From Thiogranum sp963752745 (lineage in GTDB: Bacteria > Pseudomonadota > Gammaproteobacteria > DSM-19610): DNA of 64,000 nt. Position numbers and translations under genes: made by a program. Shown piece after piece: positions 43,659-52,421 of this stretch (position 1 is its first letter; every line of letters starts with the position of its first letter). The notes below the pieces were generated by a model. That model did no database searches. It was not told where the DNA came from and saw only the letters and a list, made by a program, of their open reading frames with translations. The stretch covers positions 35,773-99,772 of the forward strand of contig CAVWAK010000034.1 of assembly GCA_963752745.1 (NCBI GenBank), given 5' to 3'.

Positions 43659-44042
43659 TTAGTCTGTGTTAATTACTTCTTCCAGCTGCTGATAGCAGTC
43701 TGGTGTGAAACGCGGTGTACAGATAGCGTAAAATACCAGATCGGAGTTTCCGGAATTCCGGATCCGCTGGCGCAAGCCCGCTGGAATAATGACAACATCA
43801 CCGTTACCTACTGATGTCGGGTTCTCTTCGCCAATCTCAACAATGCCGTTTCCCTCCACAATCAGATAACGCTCCGTAACTCCGCTCAGTTGATGCCAGG
43901 CAGTCTGTTGCCCCGGTTCCACACGGGCACGGGCTATGGACACATCCGGATCATTCGGGTGGTTGGCAATTTCCATAATATGGCAGCCTTCGTGGAACCA
44001 GTATTCCTCGATGCTGCGGGCATGAATAATCTTTTCCTGCAT
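43659..44042 (-). CDS. Cupin domain protein
   Basis: A 127-residue single-domain cupin. Cupin motif 1 is seen as AWHQLSGVTERYLIVEGNGIVEIG with the conserved histidine and glutamate, and motif 2 as GDVVIIPAGLRQRIRNSG. The second motif's usual histidine seems missing (PAGLRQ), so the metal site may be incomplete. The start is ATG 44042; a TTG at 44063 is less likely. Function unknown. It converges on the helix-hairpin-helix gene, separated by 1 bp. Confidence 0.85.
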   Translation of the reverse strand: MQEKIIHARSIEEYWFHEGCHIMEIANHPNDPDVSIARARVEPGQQTAWHQLSGVTERYLIVEGNGIVEIGEENPTSVGNGDVVIIPAGLRQRIRNSGNSDLVFYAICTPRFTPDCYQQLEEVINTD

Positions 44043-44299
44043 GGGTATAACAGGCCGGTTCAATGGTTGGGTGCTCTATGTTACCAGTGGGTACAGGGCT
44101 TGTGGTCTATAGTTGGGTTCCGGCTGATTGATTTCATCTGCGTCCAGTAACTGCAAGACTGCCGGAACCGGGAAAACAGTTGTCGCGAAAGTCGCAGGAA
44201 TGGCATCGCGCAGTCGGTGGCGTTTGTCCGGGTTATGTTGATGCCTCTTAACAAGAACCTTCGTCAAAATTACCAGAATAGTTCTAAAAGTATAAATTT

Positions 44300-44749
44300 T
44301 TACTCGAATGCCGCTTTTATTTGTCTTAGTGAAAGTGTGATGGCTTCGATCTGCTTTGTATCAAGGCGGTCAAAACGCTGCTTGAGATGGGCAATGTGCT
44401 TTGGGAAGGCGTCTTCGAATAGCGCGCTGCCAGTTTCGGTCAGCGTGACGCGAATACTGCGGCGGTCCTCTGATGAAAGCTGGCGCCGCACCAGGCCGCG
44501 TTCTTCGAGTCGGTCGACCACGCCGGTCAAAGTGCCTTTGGTGATCAGGGTATTTATACCAATCTCCTTGCAGCTCATGGGTGGCTGATTACCCAGGGTA
44601 AACAGTACCTCGGCCTGTGATGCCGTCAGGCCAAGTGTCCGTAAATGCCGCTGGTCGTAGAACGAAAACGCCTGATAGGCCGCGCTGAATATCTGCAACA
44701 GAGGTAAAAACGGTTGCTGTGCAGCGATGCTGGTGCTGGACTCGGTCAT
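44300..44749 (-). CDS. MarR family transcriptional regulator
   Basis: Winged-helix repressor/activator of 149 residues. The MarR DNA-binding region is visible: LGLTASQAEVLFTLGNQPPMSCKEIGINTLITKGTLTGVVDRLEERGLVRRQLSSEDRRSIRVTLTETG, with the wing (SSEDRRSIRV). It is transcribed divergently from the MBL-fold gene at 44902, and a near-palindromic operator lies between, so it probably controls itself and that operon. The inducer cannot be read from the sequence. Confidence 0.93.
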   Translation of the reverse strand: MTESSTSIAAQQPFLPLLQIFSAAYQAFSFYDQRHLRTLGLTASQAEVLFTLGNQPPMSCKEIGINTLITKGTLTGVVDRLEERGLVRRQLSSEDRRSIRVTLTETGSALFEDAFPKHIAHLKQRFDRLDTKQIEAITLSLRQIKAAFE

Positions 44750-44782
44750 GTGGGCGTGTCTATCGGCTAAATGTTCGAGTTA

Positions 44783-44806
44783 CAATGGTACTAAGTAGAA
44801 CCAATG
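44783..44806. promoter_or_regulatory. Probable MarR operator
   Basis: An imperfect palindrome with half-sites TGGTACTA and TAGAACCA around a 2-bp centre (7 of 8 pairs), extended outward for 2 more matching pairs. It lies 33 bp from the marR start and 95 bp before the MBL-fold start, the usual location for autoregulation by the adjacent MarR protein. Confidence 0.65.
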
Positions 44807-44901
44807 TCAAGCGGTTGCTTTTCGGTTCGAGCGAGAACTGGTTTTGCGTTCAATCGGGCTTTGGGGTTTCATACCTGTAACGGTAGCGACGGAATAAGCT
44901 T

Positions 44902-45612
44902 ATGTCTGATACAGCGCCATTCACAATCCACGCCCTTGAACTGGGGCCGATGGAAAATTTTGTCTATCTTATCGAAGATCGAGCCAGCGGGCGGGCAGCA
45001 GTGGTCGATCCCGCCTGGGATGTTCCCGAGGTCCTGGCGTTAGCCGAACAGCATGGCGTGGGTATTACCGATATTCTGCTTACTCACAGTCATCATGATC
45101 ATATCAACGGGATCGAGGATGTATTGCAGCAGTACGATGCGCAGCTGCATCTTCTTAAAGAAGAAGCAGGCTTCTGGGGTGCGAATCTGGATATGCCTAC
45201 CCTGCACCATGGTGGTGACCGTATCAAGCTTGGTGAAACCGAGATCGAAGTACTGCATACGCCGGGGCATACGCCCGGGTCAGCCTGCTACCGTATTGCG
45301 GACCAGTTAATTACCGGAGACACGTTATTTGTATTTGGCTGCGGCCGCTGTGATTTACGCGGTGGCGACCCGGAACAGATGTATCACACCCTCAACAATA
45401 TGCAGCACAAGTTGCCGGAAGATACGCTGATACTGCCGGGGCACAACTATGCTGAAAAAGAAACCTCGTCACTGGGCGAGCAGATTGAGGGGAATCCATT
45501 TATGCACTTTGATGACCTCGATCGCTTTGTACACTATCGCATGCATTACCATGACAAACATCGGGACGGTCCCTACGGGCCGGTTTGTAAGGGTGATGAA
45601 ATGCCGGACTGA
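44902..45612 (+). CDS. MBL-fold metallo-hydrolase (glyoxalase II-like)
   Basis: A 236-residue MBL-fold enzyme with metal motif H62-x-H64-x-D66-H67 (THSHHDH), then HTPGHTPGSACY, GDTLFVFGCGRCDLRGG and LPGHNYAEKETSSLGEQIEGNPFM. This resembles hydroxyacylglutathione hydrolases, including the C-terminal HNYAEKETSSL..NPFM region, but the GloB C-terminal helical domain is shortened. A glyoxalase II-like thioesterase or other MBL activity is inferred. It faces the MarR gene and is followed by mug after 15 bp. Confidence 0.85.
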   Translation: MSDTAPFTIHALELGPMENFVYLIEDRASGRAAVVDPAWDVPEVLALAEQHGVGITDILLTHSHHDHINGIEDVLQQYDAQLHLLKEEAGFWGANLDMPTLHHGGDRIKLGETEIEVLHTPGHTPGSACYRIADQLITGDTLFVFGCGRCDLRGGDPEQMYHTLNNMQHKLPEDTLILPGHNYAEKETSSLGEQIEGNPFMHFDDLDRFVHYRMHYHDKHRDGPYGPVCKGDEMPD

Positions 45613-45627
45613 CACAATTAATCTCTG

Positions 45628-46182
45628 ATGGAGACATTGCCGGACCTGTTGGCCCCTGGTATGCGGTTATTATCCATTGGGTTGAATCCGTCGCTACCTT
45701 CAGTGGCGGCAGGATTCTATTTCGCAAACCCGCGCAACCGCTTCTGGAAGGCGCTGAACGCCAGCCGGTTGATACAGGCTCCGGTTCAACCGGGGCCGAA
45801 GGCCATGCGGTTGCTGCTGGAGAACGAAGGTATGGGCTTTACCGATGTAGTAAAGCGACCAACCCGTGGCGTTGCCGACCTGAAAGCTGCCGATTACCGT
45901 CAGGGTGCGCCGCGCCTGCTTGGCCTGCTTGAAACCTTTTGCCCGGACTATGCCTGGTTCCATGGCAAGGTCGCCTTCAAGCAGTTCGTGCGCCATGCCG
46001 GGCTGGTGTGTGACGAGGATGTCTGGGGACGACAGGTGCTAACCGCAGGCGATACGCGGTTTTTCGTGACGCCAAATCCCAGTCCGGCCAATGCAGCTTA
46101 TTCGCTGGAAACGTTGATTGGCTGGTTCAACGCACTGGCAGATGATTCCGGTATACATCCCGACCAGGATTTGCAAGAATAG
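45628..46182 (+). CDS. mug: G/U mismatch-specific DNA glycosylase Mug
   Basis: DNA-repair glycosylase of the Mug/TDG family, which removes uracil (and ethenocytosine) from mismatches. Motif 1 appears as GLNPSLPSVAAGFYFANPRNRFWKAL (family GxNPxxxSxxxGxxFaxPxNRFW), and the second catalytic-loop motif as NPSPANAAYS. The 184-residue length is normal (E. coli 168). It sits 15 bp after the MBL gene on the same strand, and ahead of metX. Confidence 0.94.
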   Translation: METLPDLLAPGMRLLSIGLNPSLPSVAAGFYFANPRNRFWKALNASRLIQAPVQPGPKAMRLLLENEGMGFTDVVKRPTRGVADLKAADYRQGAPRLLGLLETFCPDYAWFHGKVAFKQFVRHAGLVCDEDVWGRQVLTAGDTRFFVTPNPSPANAAYSLETLIGWFNALADDSGIHPDQDLQE

Positions 46183-46209
46183 TTGAGCTGATTGCTAGGT
46201 TATTTTCTC

Positions 46210-47361
46210 ATGTTCAATGCAAGCCACATCATGCGTGTTGCCGACCGTTTCGCGCTTAAGCGCGGCGGAGAACTTGCGGAAGTTCAACTGGCCTACGAGA
46301 CCTGGGGGCAGCGCAATGCCTCGGATACCAATACCATCCTTTTGTTTGGTGGGTTGTCGCCCAGTGCTCACGTTTGTGCCTCGGAAGAGGATCCTTCAGC
46401 GGGCTGGTGGGAATGGATGGTAGGTGCCGGCAAGCCTCTGGATACCGATGCCTATCATGTGATCTGTGTGAATCCGTTAGGAAGTTGTTTTGGGTCGACG
46501 AGTCCGGCATCAATTAACCCGGCAACGGGAAAACCTTACGGGTCCGATTTTCCCGAGCTTTCAATTGAAGACATGGCTCGCAGCGCTCGTGCGCTGGTGA
46601 ATATGCTCGGTATACAGAAGTTGCATACTGTGATGGGGGTCTCGCTGGGCGGAATGACGGCGCTGGCCTATGCCATCGAGTTTGCTGATGAAGTCGAACA
46701 GCTGGTGAGTGTATCTTCGGCTATGCGTGCCGAGGCCACGGCAATTGCAATCCGGTCGTTGCAGCGCGAAATCATTCGCAATGATCCTGCCTGGCAGCAG
46801 GGCTACTACTTGTCCGGTAGTGGCCCACACGACGGCATGCGCATGGCGCGCAAGCTGGGCCTGATTTCATACCGTTCCGCAGACGAGTGGCGTCAGAGGT
46901 TTGGGCACGAGAGAGTCGCTGTCGGTGTAACTCCGGGCGAAGAATTTAGTCCTGAATTCCAGGTTGAGTCCTACCTGGATGCTAATGCACGAAAATTTGC
47001 AGGCTGTTTTGATGCCAACTGCTACCTTTACCTGTCGCGTAGTATGGACTGGTTTGATATTGCCGACTTTGCGGCAACAGATGAAGCTGCACTGGCGCGC
47101 ATTACCGTCCGCCGCGCACTGGTGGTCGGTGTGGAGTCAGATACCTTGTATCCAATTCATCAGCAAAGAGCGCTGGCGGACCTGTTATGCGAGCAGGGTC
47201 ACGATGTGGAATTTGTGGCCATGCCGTCGATACAGGGGCACGATGCGTTCCTGGTTGACCGCGAGCGTTTTGCTCCGGTACTGGAAAGGTTTTTCGCTAA
47301 CGACGTGCTGCTGACAGAGGCGGCACCTTACCAGGTTAGTCAGTGCGCTGCCGTAAGTTGA
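46210..47361 (+). CDS. metX: MetX family homoserine (or serine) O-acyltransferase
   Basis: Alpha/beta-hydrolase-fold acyltransferase of methionine (or cysteine) synthesis. The nucleophile is S145 in MGVSLGGM; the acid and histidine are in VESDTLYPIHQQ and IQGHDAFLVD. The protein also has GSTSPASINPATGKPYG and family motifs. From the ATG at 46210 it has 383 residues. MetX members transfer acetyl or succinyl to homoserine, and some use serine; discriminating residues are not clear to me, so the substrate is left open. It is the last gene of this plus-strand run and converges on the histidine kinase. Confidence 0.9.
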   Translation: MFNASHIMRVADRFALKRGGELAEVQLAYETWGQRNASDTNTILLFGGLSPSAHVCASEEDPSAGWWEWMVGAGKPLDTDAYHVICVNPLGSCFGSTSPASINPATGKPYGSDFPELSIEDMARSARALVNMLGIQKLHTVMGVSLGGMTALAYAIEFADEVEQLVSVSSAMRAEATAIAIRSLQREIIRNDPAWQQGYYLSGSGPHDGMRMARKLGLISYRSADEWRQRFGHERVAVGVTPGEEFSPEFQVESYLDANARKFAGCFDANCYLYLSRSMDWFDIADFAATDEAALARITVRRALVVGVESDTLYPIHQQRALADLLCEQGHDVEFVAMPSIQGHDAFLVDRERFAPVLERFFANDVLLTEAAPYQVSQCAAVS

Positions 47362-47373
47362 GGGATGTTCGCG

Positions 47374-49302
47374 TCAATGCGCTGCAGGTTCTTCTGGCAA
47401 CGTAAAGAAGAAGCTGGCCCCTTTGCCCTGCTTTCCATTTGTCCAGATTGAACCATGGTGCCGGTTAATTGCGCGCTTTACGGTCGCCAGGCCAACTCCG
47501 GTACCTTCGAATTCATCTTTACCGTGAAGACGCTGAAAAACCTCGAAGAGTTTGCCTGCATATTTCATGTCGAATCCGACGCCATTGTCCTGAAGTTTGT
47601 AGGTGGTAACGCCATTTTCTCTGGTGGCCGAGAAACTGATTTTTGCGCCGCTTGCCTTGCTGGTGTACTTCCAGGCATTTGACAGCAGGTTGCCCATCAC
47701 AATGCGTATCAGTCCAGGGTCACCCCAGGCGCTGATAGCATCTTCTATCTCAAATTGAACTGCGCGCTCTGGTTGCGCGCTGCGGAGCTGCTCAATAACT
47801 TCATGGCACAGCGCGGACAGGTCGATGTGTGAGGCTTCGATTTCCTTGCGCGTTACGCGAGACAAAATCAGCAGGTCATCGATCAGCTGTGTCATGCGCC
47901 GGACATTCTTGCGCACGCGTTGTATATAGTCCCGTGCGGTGTCGTCCAGTTGGTCAGCATAATCTTCACTGAGCGATTCACTGAACCCGTCTATGGCGCG
48001 TAATGGAGCGCGCAGGTCATGAGAGACCGAGTAGCTGAAAGATTCCAGTTCCTGGTTGGCACGGTGTAACTCGTCAGTGCGGTATGCGACCAGGTCTTCG
48101 AGGTGTTCACGGTGCAGTATCAGTTCGGATTCTGACTCGATACGTTCCAGTTCGGCAACAGCACGGTCGGCAAACAACTGGGCAATTTCAATGACCAGCA
48201 GGTCTTCGGAGATATGCTGCCGGTCCATAAGCATCATAAGTCCCAGTGGATGGCCGTCGGTCGCAAACAGCGGGATGCCAATGCAGCTTTCCACTTCCGC
48301 TTCCTGCAGGACGCGATCATTTGGGAACTTGTCGCGAACGCGTGAGCGATAGGTGCACGCAGTGCTGCTTTTGAGAACATCTGCGCCCGGGGAGCCCTTG
48401 AGAGGCCAGACAATATTTTCCGTAATGAGCCCTTCTGTAATCAGCGCGATGGAATGTAGTGAGCCTTCATTTTTGTCATCCAGTACGGTGATCGCCACAT
48501 GGTCAATATCAAACAGTTCACTGAGTCCAAGCGCCAGACTTTCCAGATAAGAGTGGCCTGTGCGCGTTGCCACACCGGAAATCAGATGGTTGATGGCGTA
48601 CTGGTAGCGTTTTCTGTCGGTAATATCTTCAAGAGAACCGGACATGCGTGTCGGTTTGCCCTGCATATTCCAGGACGCCTGACCGCGTGCCTGGAACCAG
48701 CGGTATTCACCGGATTTGGTTTTAAGCCGATAAACGATGTTGTATGGTTCGCGCTTGTTCAGGTGTGCGTCAACCGACGACCAGAGCAACTCCGCATCTT
48801 CAGGGTGAACGGCTTCACGAAACCAGCTGAGTGCGGCAGGGAATTCTCCGGGCTGGTAGCCAAGCAACTCATACAGGCGATCGGAAAGCCAGATGTCCTC
48901 GCAGTGTTCGGGGTCAATCCAGTCCCAGTAGCCGCCGCTGGAGCCTTCCATTGCCAATTGAAACCGGTCCCGGGAGGTCTGTAGTTCGCGCAATGAGGTT
49001 TGCAATCTGCTCGATACCGGCTCAAATCTTAACAGGCCAATAAATATCAGCAGTGTACCAAGCAAGTAGCCGATGACTTTTTCCAAAAAGGATTCAAGTG
49101 GGGTGTCGCCGACAAATACCAGACTGTTGAGGGCAGGGAAGTTGTCGCTGACGTCCAGCAATGAGGCGAGGAACAAGAGTCCAAAGCCGGCGAGCATGGG
49201 GCGACGGACTCCTGCTTCGAAACGGTCTCGCTTTCGCCAGAGCAGAGCAACGATTGCAAGGAAGATGACTGCGCGCAACGTTTCGACGGGGATGTCGATC
49301 AT
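47374..49302 (-). CDS. PAS/GAF sensor histidine kinase
   Basis: Membrane-bound hybrid-free kinase of 642 residues: three hydrophobic segments in the first 100 residues, a PAS domain (about 115-235, ending GSLEDITDRKRY), a GAF domain (about 240-390), a HisKA domain with phosphorylatable H428 (SYSVSHDLRAPLRAIDGFSESL), and a HATPase domain with N box (GNLLSNAWKYT), G1 (DNGVGFD) and G2 (GTGVGLA). No response regulator is adjacent. The signal is unknown. Bathy/phytochrome-like chromophore cysteines are not obvious. Confidence 0.95.
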   Translation of the reverse strand: MIDIPVETLRAVIFLAIVALLWRKRDRFEAGVRRPMLAGFGLLFLASLLDVSDNFPALNSLVFVGDTPLESFLEKVIGYLLGTLLIFIGLLRFEPVSSRLQTSLRELQTSRDRFQLAMEGSSGGYWDWIDPEHCEDIWLSDRLYELLGYQPGEFPAALSWFREAVHPEDAELLWSSVDAHLNKREPYNIVYRLKTKSGEYRWFQARGQASWNMQGKPTRMSGSLEDITDRKRYQYAINHLISGVATRTGHSYLESLALGLSELFDIDHVAITVLDDKNEGSLHSIALITEGLITENIVWPLKGSPGADVLKSSTACTYRSRVRDKFPNDRVLQEAEVESCIGIPLFATDGHPLGLMMLMDRQHISEDLLVIEIAQLFADRAVAELERIESESELILHREHLEDLVAYRTDELHRANQELESFSYSVSHDLRAPLRAIDGFSESLSEDYADQLDDTARDYIQRVRKNVRRMTQLIDDLLILSRVTRKEIEASHIDLSALCHEVIEQLRSAQPERAVQFEIEDAISAWGDPGLIRIVMGNLLSNAWKYTSKASGAKISFSATRENGVTTYKLQDNGVGFDMKYAGKLFEVFQRLHGKDEFEGTGVGLATVKRAINRHHGSIWTNGKQGKGASFFFTLPEEPAAH

Positions 49303-49453
49303 ATCGATACGGACTCTGCGGCAAGTGAAGTTGGCAATGATTCAACCACTAATGTGCTGGCAAGTACAGTCGTCAAGCGTCAACACTGTGCGCATGCGCC
49401 GCTAAATAGATGTCCCGAAAAAACGGACCTCCCTGACGGCCTGTAAATTTGCG

Positions 49454-49648
49454 TTGACAGTTCCGGTCTGTGCAGGGCAGACTTGCAGCATGAAATTTCA
49501 CATTTGCCATTCAGTCATTCGTATGTCGGCTGCGCACAAACGTGTGTGGCTGTCGTTTGGTGGCTGTGGGCCCGGTGTGAAATGCTAGTTCAGTAACAGT
49601 ATCGAATATCACCAAGGCCGCAGCCCGCGAGGACTGCGGCTTTTTTTT
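49454..49648 (+). promoter_or_regulatory. Candidate transcribed leader with attenuator-like terminator before the EamA gene
   Basis: This lies in a 377-bp stretch (49303-49679) without a confident gene. A possible promoter (-35 TTGACA at 49454-49459, -10 CAGACT 18 bp later) precedes a 32-codon ORF (49490-49588; MKFHICHSVIRM... ending GPGVKC, three Cys). Then comes an intrinsic terminator (49617-49648). Segment 49528-49534 (GGCTGCG) is complementary to 49619-49625 in the terminator stem, so an alternative antiterminator is possible. A leader attenuator or a small RNA would both fit. Confidence 0.5.
49617..49648 (+). terminator. Intrinsic terminator before the EamA gene
   Basis: A 7-bp GC-rich stem (49617-49623 with 49634-49640) is followed by eight T residues. 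No plus-strand gene ends upstream within 2 kb, since metX stops at 47361 and the intervening gene is on the minus strand. The terminator must therefore serve a short transcript or attenuate the EamA gene, whose start lies 32 bp further on. Confidence 0.85.
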
Positions 49649-49679
49649 GTTTCAGCGTTTTTCAGGAAGAGTGAATACA

Positions 49680-50564
49680 ATGTCGATACCCGCAGCTTTC
49701 ACGGGCATCATTCTTATCTGGTCGACCACGCCGCTGGCTATTCAGTGGAGCAGCGAGGGTGGCGGTTTCCTTTTTGGTGTAACGGCGCGCATGGTCCTGG
49801 GGCTTGTTTTCTGTCTGCTTGCGATCCGAATTGCGGGCGTGAAAATGCCCTGGCACGCTCGTGCACGGGCTGCGTACCTGGCCGCTGGTCTGGCAATTTA
49901 CGGTGCTATGGGCCTGGTGTACTGGGCTGCCCAATATGTGCCTTCCGGGTGGATCGCTGTGTTGTTTGGCCTGACCCCGCTGTTTACCAGTGTTTTTTCA
50001 GTATTCTGGTTATCGGGCTACCGGCTCGAGCGTATCGAATTGTTTGGTCTTTCACTAGGTATTGTCGGTCTGGCGATTATTTTTTATGACGGTGCCAGCT
50101 TTGGCGACGGCGCAGCTATGGGTGTTATTGCGATAGTGTTTTCAGCGCTACTGCATGCGGCCAGTTCTGTGTGGGTTAAACGCCTTTCGAGTGATATGCA
50201 TGCACTGACTGTGACCTGTGGCGGCCTGATGGTAGCGGTGCCGGCGCTTGTCTTGACCTGGTTTATGTTTGACGGTATCTGGCCACACGAGTTACCGGAA
50301 CGCGCGCGCTACGCTATTGTCTATCTCGCGCTGTTTGGATCGGTGCTGGGTTTCTTCGGCTATTACTTTCTGCTGAGGAAGGTGGGTGCGGTGCGCGTCA
50401 ACCTGATCACTTTAGTTACGCCGGTGACAGCGCTGTTACTTGGGCATTGGCTGAATGGTGAGGTGATACTGCCGACTGTCTGGCTGGGTACGGGGTTAAT
50501 CATGTGTGGTCTGGCGATGCATCAATGGCAAATGTTGAAGGCCAGGGTAAGTTTGCGGGTCTGA
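49680..50564 (+). CDS. EamA (DMT) family transporter
   Basis: Drug/metabolite transporter superfamily exporter of 294 residues with ten predicted membrane segments in two EamA repeats. The end of the first repeat reads YVPSGWIAVLFGLTPLFTSVFSVFWL and the end of the second LRKVGAVRVNLITLVTPVTALLLGHWLNGEV, both typical. Start at ATG 49680 with GGAAGAG upstream. Substrate unknown; some EamA proteins export amino acids such as cysteine derivatives, and the preceding leader ORF has three cysteines, which is only suggestive. Confidence 0.9.
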   Translation: MSIPAAFTGIILIWSTTPLAIQWSSEGGGFLFGVTARMVLGLVFCLLAIRIAGVKMPWHARARAAYLAAGLAIYGAMGLVYWAAQYVPSGWIAVLFGLTPLFTSVFSVFWLSGYRLERIELFGLSLGIVGLAIIFYDGASFGDGAAMGVIAIVFSALLHAASSVWVKRLSSDMHALTVTCGGLMVAVPALVLTWFMFDGIWPHELPERARYAIVYLALFGSVLGFFGYYFLLRKVGAVRVNLITLVTPVTALLLGHWLNGEVILPTVWLGTGLIMCGLAMHQWQMLKARVSLRV

Positions 50565-50625
50565 GGTCGCTGACCACCCACTGTCTTGCTAAGCTTGAAT
50601 GTAGTGGGCAAATGGAGATAGCGCC

Positions 50626-51192
50626 GTGAATGAATTCAAGTTGTTGTTTGTGACATTACTCGCTGGTGGTGTGCTGCTGCTGGTCAGCTGCCAGGGTACC
50701 GGATCGCGGACAGGTTATTATTCCAGTCCACTGCAGCCGGGTGATGAGGTCATTATGCTGAAGACGCTGACGATTCAGGCCGGTAAGGCACGTATCTATC
50801 TGCAGGGCGGCAAGACCGGGTCGTACGGTGGAAGTAATCAGTACGAACCGTTCTGTTACTTCCTGGTGAGGGATCCGTTGCCGGCCGAGCAGCAGATTAA
50901 ACCAGGAACTTTTGTGGTTCATTCTGTTTGGCTGGATGAAACAACGGTCAGTATCGAGTATCCGGTTAAACTGGCGGCCGCGTTTTCCATAGGCGGGGGC
51001 GGCAGTCGCAGTCCAATCGCTTATCAGTTTCACATGGCGCTGAAAGCGGCTGATCAGCAGGACGTTACCCTGGTCTGTTCCGGTGCTTTTGATATGCCGA
51101 TTACAGCAGCGCCGATTCGTTTGCCCGAAGTGCGCCAGGCGCTGGGTGACTATGCCGAGGTCAGGGTGAAGGCGGAGACGCCTCCTCAGTGA
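50626..51192 (+). CDS. Predicted lipoprotein, unknown function
   Basis: A 188-residue lipoprotein: an N-terminal hydrophobic segment ending in the lipobox LLVSC (lipidated Cys about residue 22), followed by a beta-rich domain (VIMLKTLTIQAGKARIYLQ and YEPFCYFLVRDPLPAEQQIKPGTFVVHSVWLDETTVSIEY). No acidic retention signal at +2 (QG), so the outer membrane is likely. The start is GTG at 50626, with GGAG 8 nt upstream. The end overlaps the next converging gene by 32 bp. Family unknown. Confidence 0.75.
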   Translation: MNEFKLLFVTLLAGGVLLLVSCQGTGSRTGYYSSPLQPGDEVIMLKTLTIQAGKARIYLQGGKTGSYGGSNQYEPFCYFLVRDPLPAEQQIKPGTFVVHSVWLDETTVSIEYPVKLAAAFSIGGGGSRSPIAYQFHMALKAADQQDVTLVCSGAFDMPITAAPIRLPEVRQALGDYAEVRVKAETPPQ

Positions 51193-51583
51193 ACTTGTTC
51201 CAGCCGCCGGATTTCCCGGGCGCCATGTTCTGGCGGTCTTCGTAGAGTATCGCCACCATGTCGGCGACCGCATTGGCGAAATTCTCATTGGGATTGGCAG
51301 CGCAGTAGCCTTCCAGCCAGTCGAGCATGTCGGCCATGCTCTTGTCGCCGAGGATATTGAAAGTGCTCGCGCCGGCATTGTTAACAGCGGTCAGGTAACC
51401 GTTCAGCCAGCGGTGGTACCAGCGCTCAGCGGTGCTCGCCTGGTCTCGTGCCACCAGGTAAGTAGCACAATTGTCAGCACCGACGCCAAACACCGCATAT
51501 TGTTCGTCCATGTCCCGAGCCATTACGGTGACGGGCAGCTGGGCCAGGCAGTACAAAAGCACATAAACTCCGGTCCTTTTCAT
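51161..51583 (-). CDS. Exported hypothetical protein, 140 residues
   Basis: Small exported protein. A signal peptide (VYVLLYCLAQLPVTVMA) is followed by a mature part with two cysteines (NCATYLVARD and EGYCAANP), probably disulfide-linked, and a WYHRWLNGYLTAVNN motif. The C-x-x-Y-L...W..GYL...N...C..NP pattern recalls Rap1a/HdeA-like small periplasmic proteins, but I am not sure of that assignment. It converges on, and overlaps, the lipoprotein gene. Function unknown. Confidence 0.68.
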   Translation of the reverse strand: MKRTGVYVLLYCLAQLPVTVMARDMDEQYAVFGVGADNCATYLVARDQASTAERWYHRWLNGYLTAVNNAGASTFNILGDKSMADMLDWLEGYCAANPNENFANAVADMVAILYEDRQNMAPGKSGGWNKFTEEASPPSP

Positions 51584-51654
51584 GTATGCAGTCGCTCCCT
51601 GGGTTGAGGTTCACATGCAGGTTGTCGGTTAGGCCGTGTTCAGGCTTGAATTAT

Positions 51655-52338
51655 TCAGCGTTTTAGCAGCCGTAGCCAGCGCCAGAGATTCAACAGGCTC
51701 GCCAGTGATCCAGCTACGTAGGTCAGGGCTGCTGCCGTTAAAATCTGCCGTGCGTTGCGTAGATCATCGGGTGACAGGTAATCCCCGGCTTCCAGTAATG
51801 GTAGTGCACGCCTGAAACTGGCGTCCCATTCGACAGGTAAAGTGACAAGGTGTACCAGCGCGGCGGTGCCGAAGCTTGCCAGACCGGCCGCCAGCATTAA
51901 CAGGGCTGAAGAGGGTGCCCGGGTCAGTGCGGATGCAAGTGGGGCGAGAATAATCAAGCCGTTGCCGAGTTGCTGGGCCAGGTTGGCAAGCAGCGCTAGC
52001 CGCGTACGCCAGCGTAGCGGGCGGTAACCGAGCCGGTCTTGTAGCGCATGTCCCACTTCGTGGGCAGCAATGGCAACAGCGGCCAGTGATTTGCCATCGA
52101 AGTTCTCCGGACTCAGGCGAACCTTTTTGGCGAGCGGGTCGTAGTGATCACCTTTTTCGCTGGTTTCGACGCCTATTCGGGGCATATCGAGCTGGTTTAG
52201 CAGGTGATGTGCGAATTCGCTACCCGTTCCCGGGTAGTCCTCGCGTGGCCCGGAATGGCGTTTGATCACTGCCCTGACCCATAATTGCGGGCCAAATAGC
52301 ACGGTAAGCAGCAGCAGGGCGATCAGCACGATATGCAT
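51655..52338 (-). CDS. Membrane zinc metallopeptidase (YugP-like)
   Basis: Integral membrane peptidase of the neutral zinc metallopeptidase family 2. The HExxH motif appears as HEVGH (in AIAAHEVGHALQD), preceded by DPLAKKVRLSPENFDGKSLAAVAIAAHE, which is characteristic. Four membrane segments flank it (N-terminus, then about residues 120-145, 145-170 and 200-220). The protein has 227 residues. Substrate unknown. Transcribed divergently from the YbaK-like gene. Confidence 0.92.
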   Translation of the reverse strand: MHIVLIALLLLTVLFGPQLWVRAVIKRHSGPREDYPGTGSEFAHHLLNQLDMPRIGVETSEKGDHYDPLAKKVRLSPENFDGKSLAAVAIAAHEVGHALQDRLGYRPLRWRTRLALLANLAQQLGNGLIILAPLASALTRAPSSALLMLAAGLASFGTAALVHLVTLPVEWDASFRRALPLLEAGDYLSPDDLRNARQILTAAALTYVAGSLASLLNLWRWLRLLKR

Positions 52339-52421
52339 GCTGGCAATTATCGCACGTAGGCTCGCGGGGCGGCAGTGACGGTCTATACTCAGTGTGAAGC
52401 TGATGAAACGGAGGGTCTTTC

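Noticed and set aside
44076..44267. A 63-codon minus-strand frame between marR and the cupin gene
   Set aside because: It starts with TTG without a ribosome-binding site and has no recognised likeness; it could be a small operon protein but is not supported.
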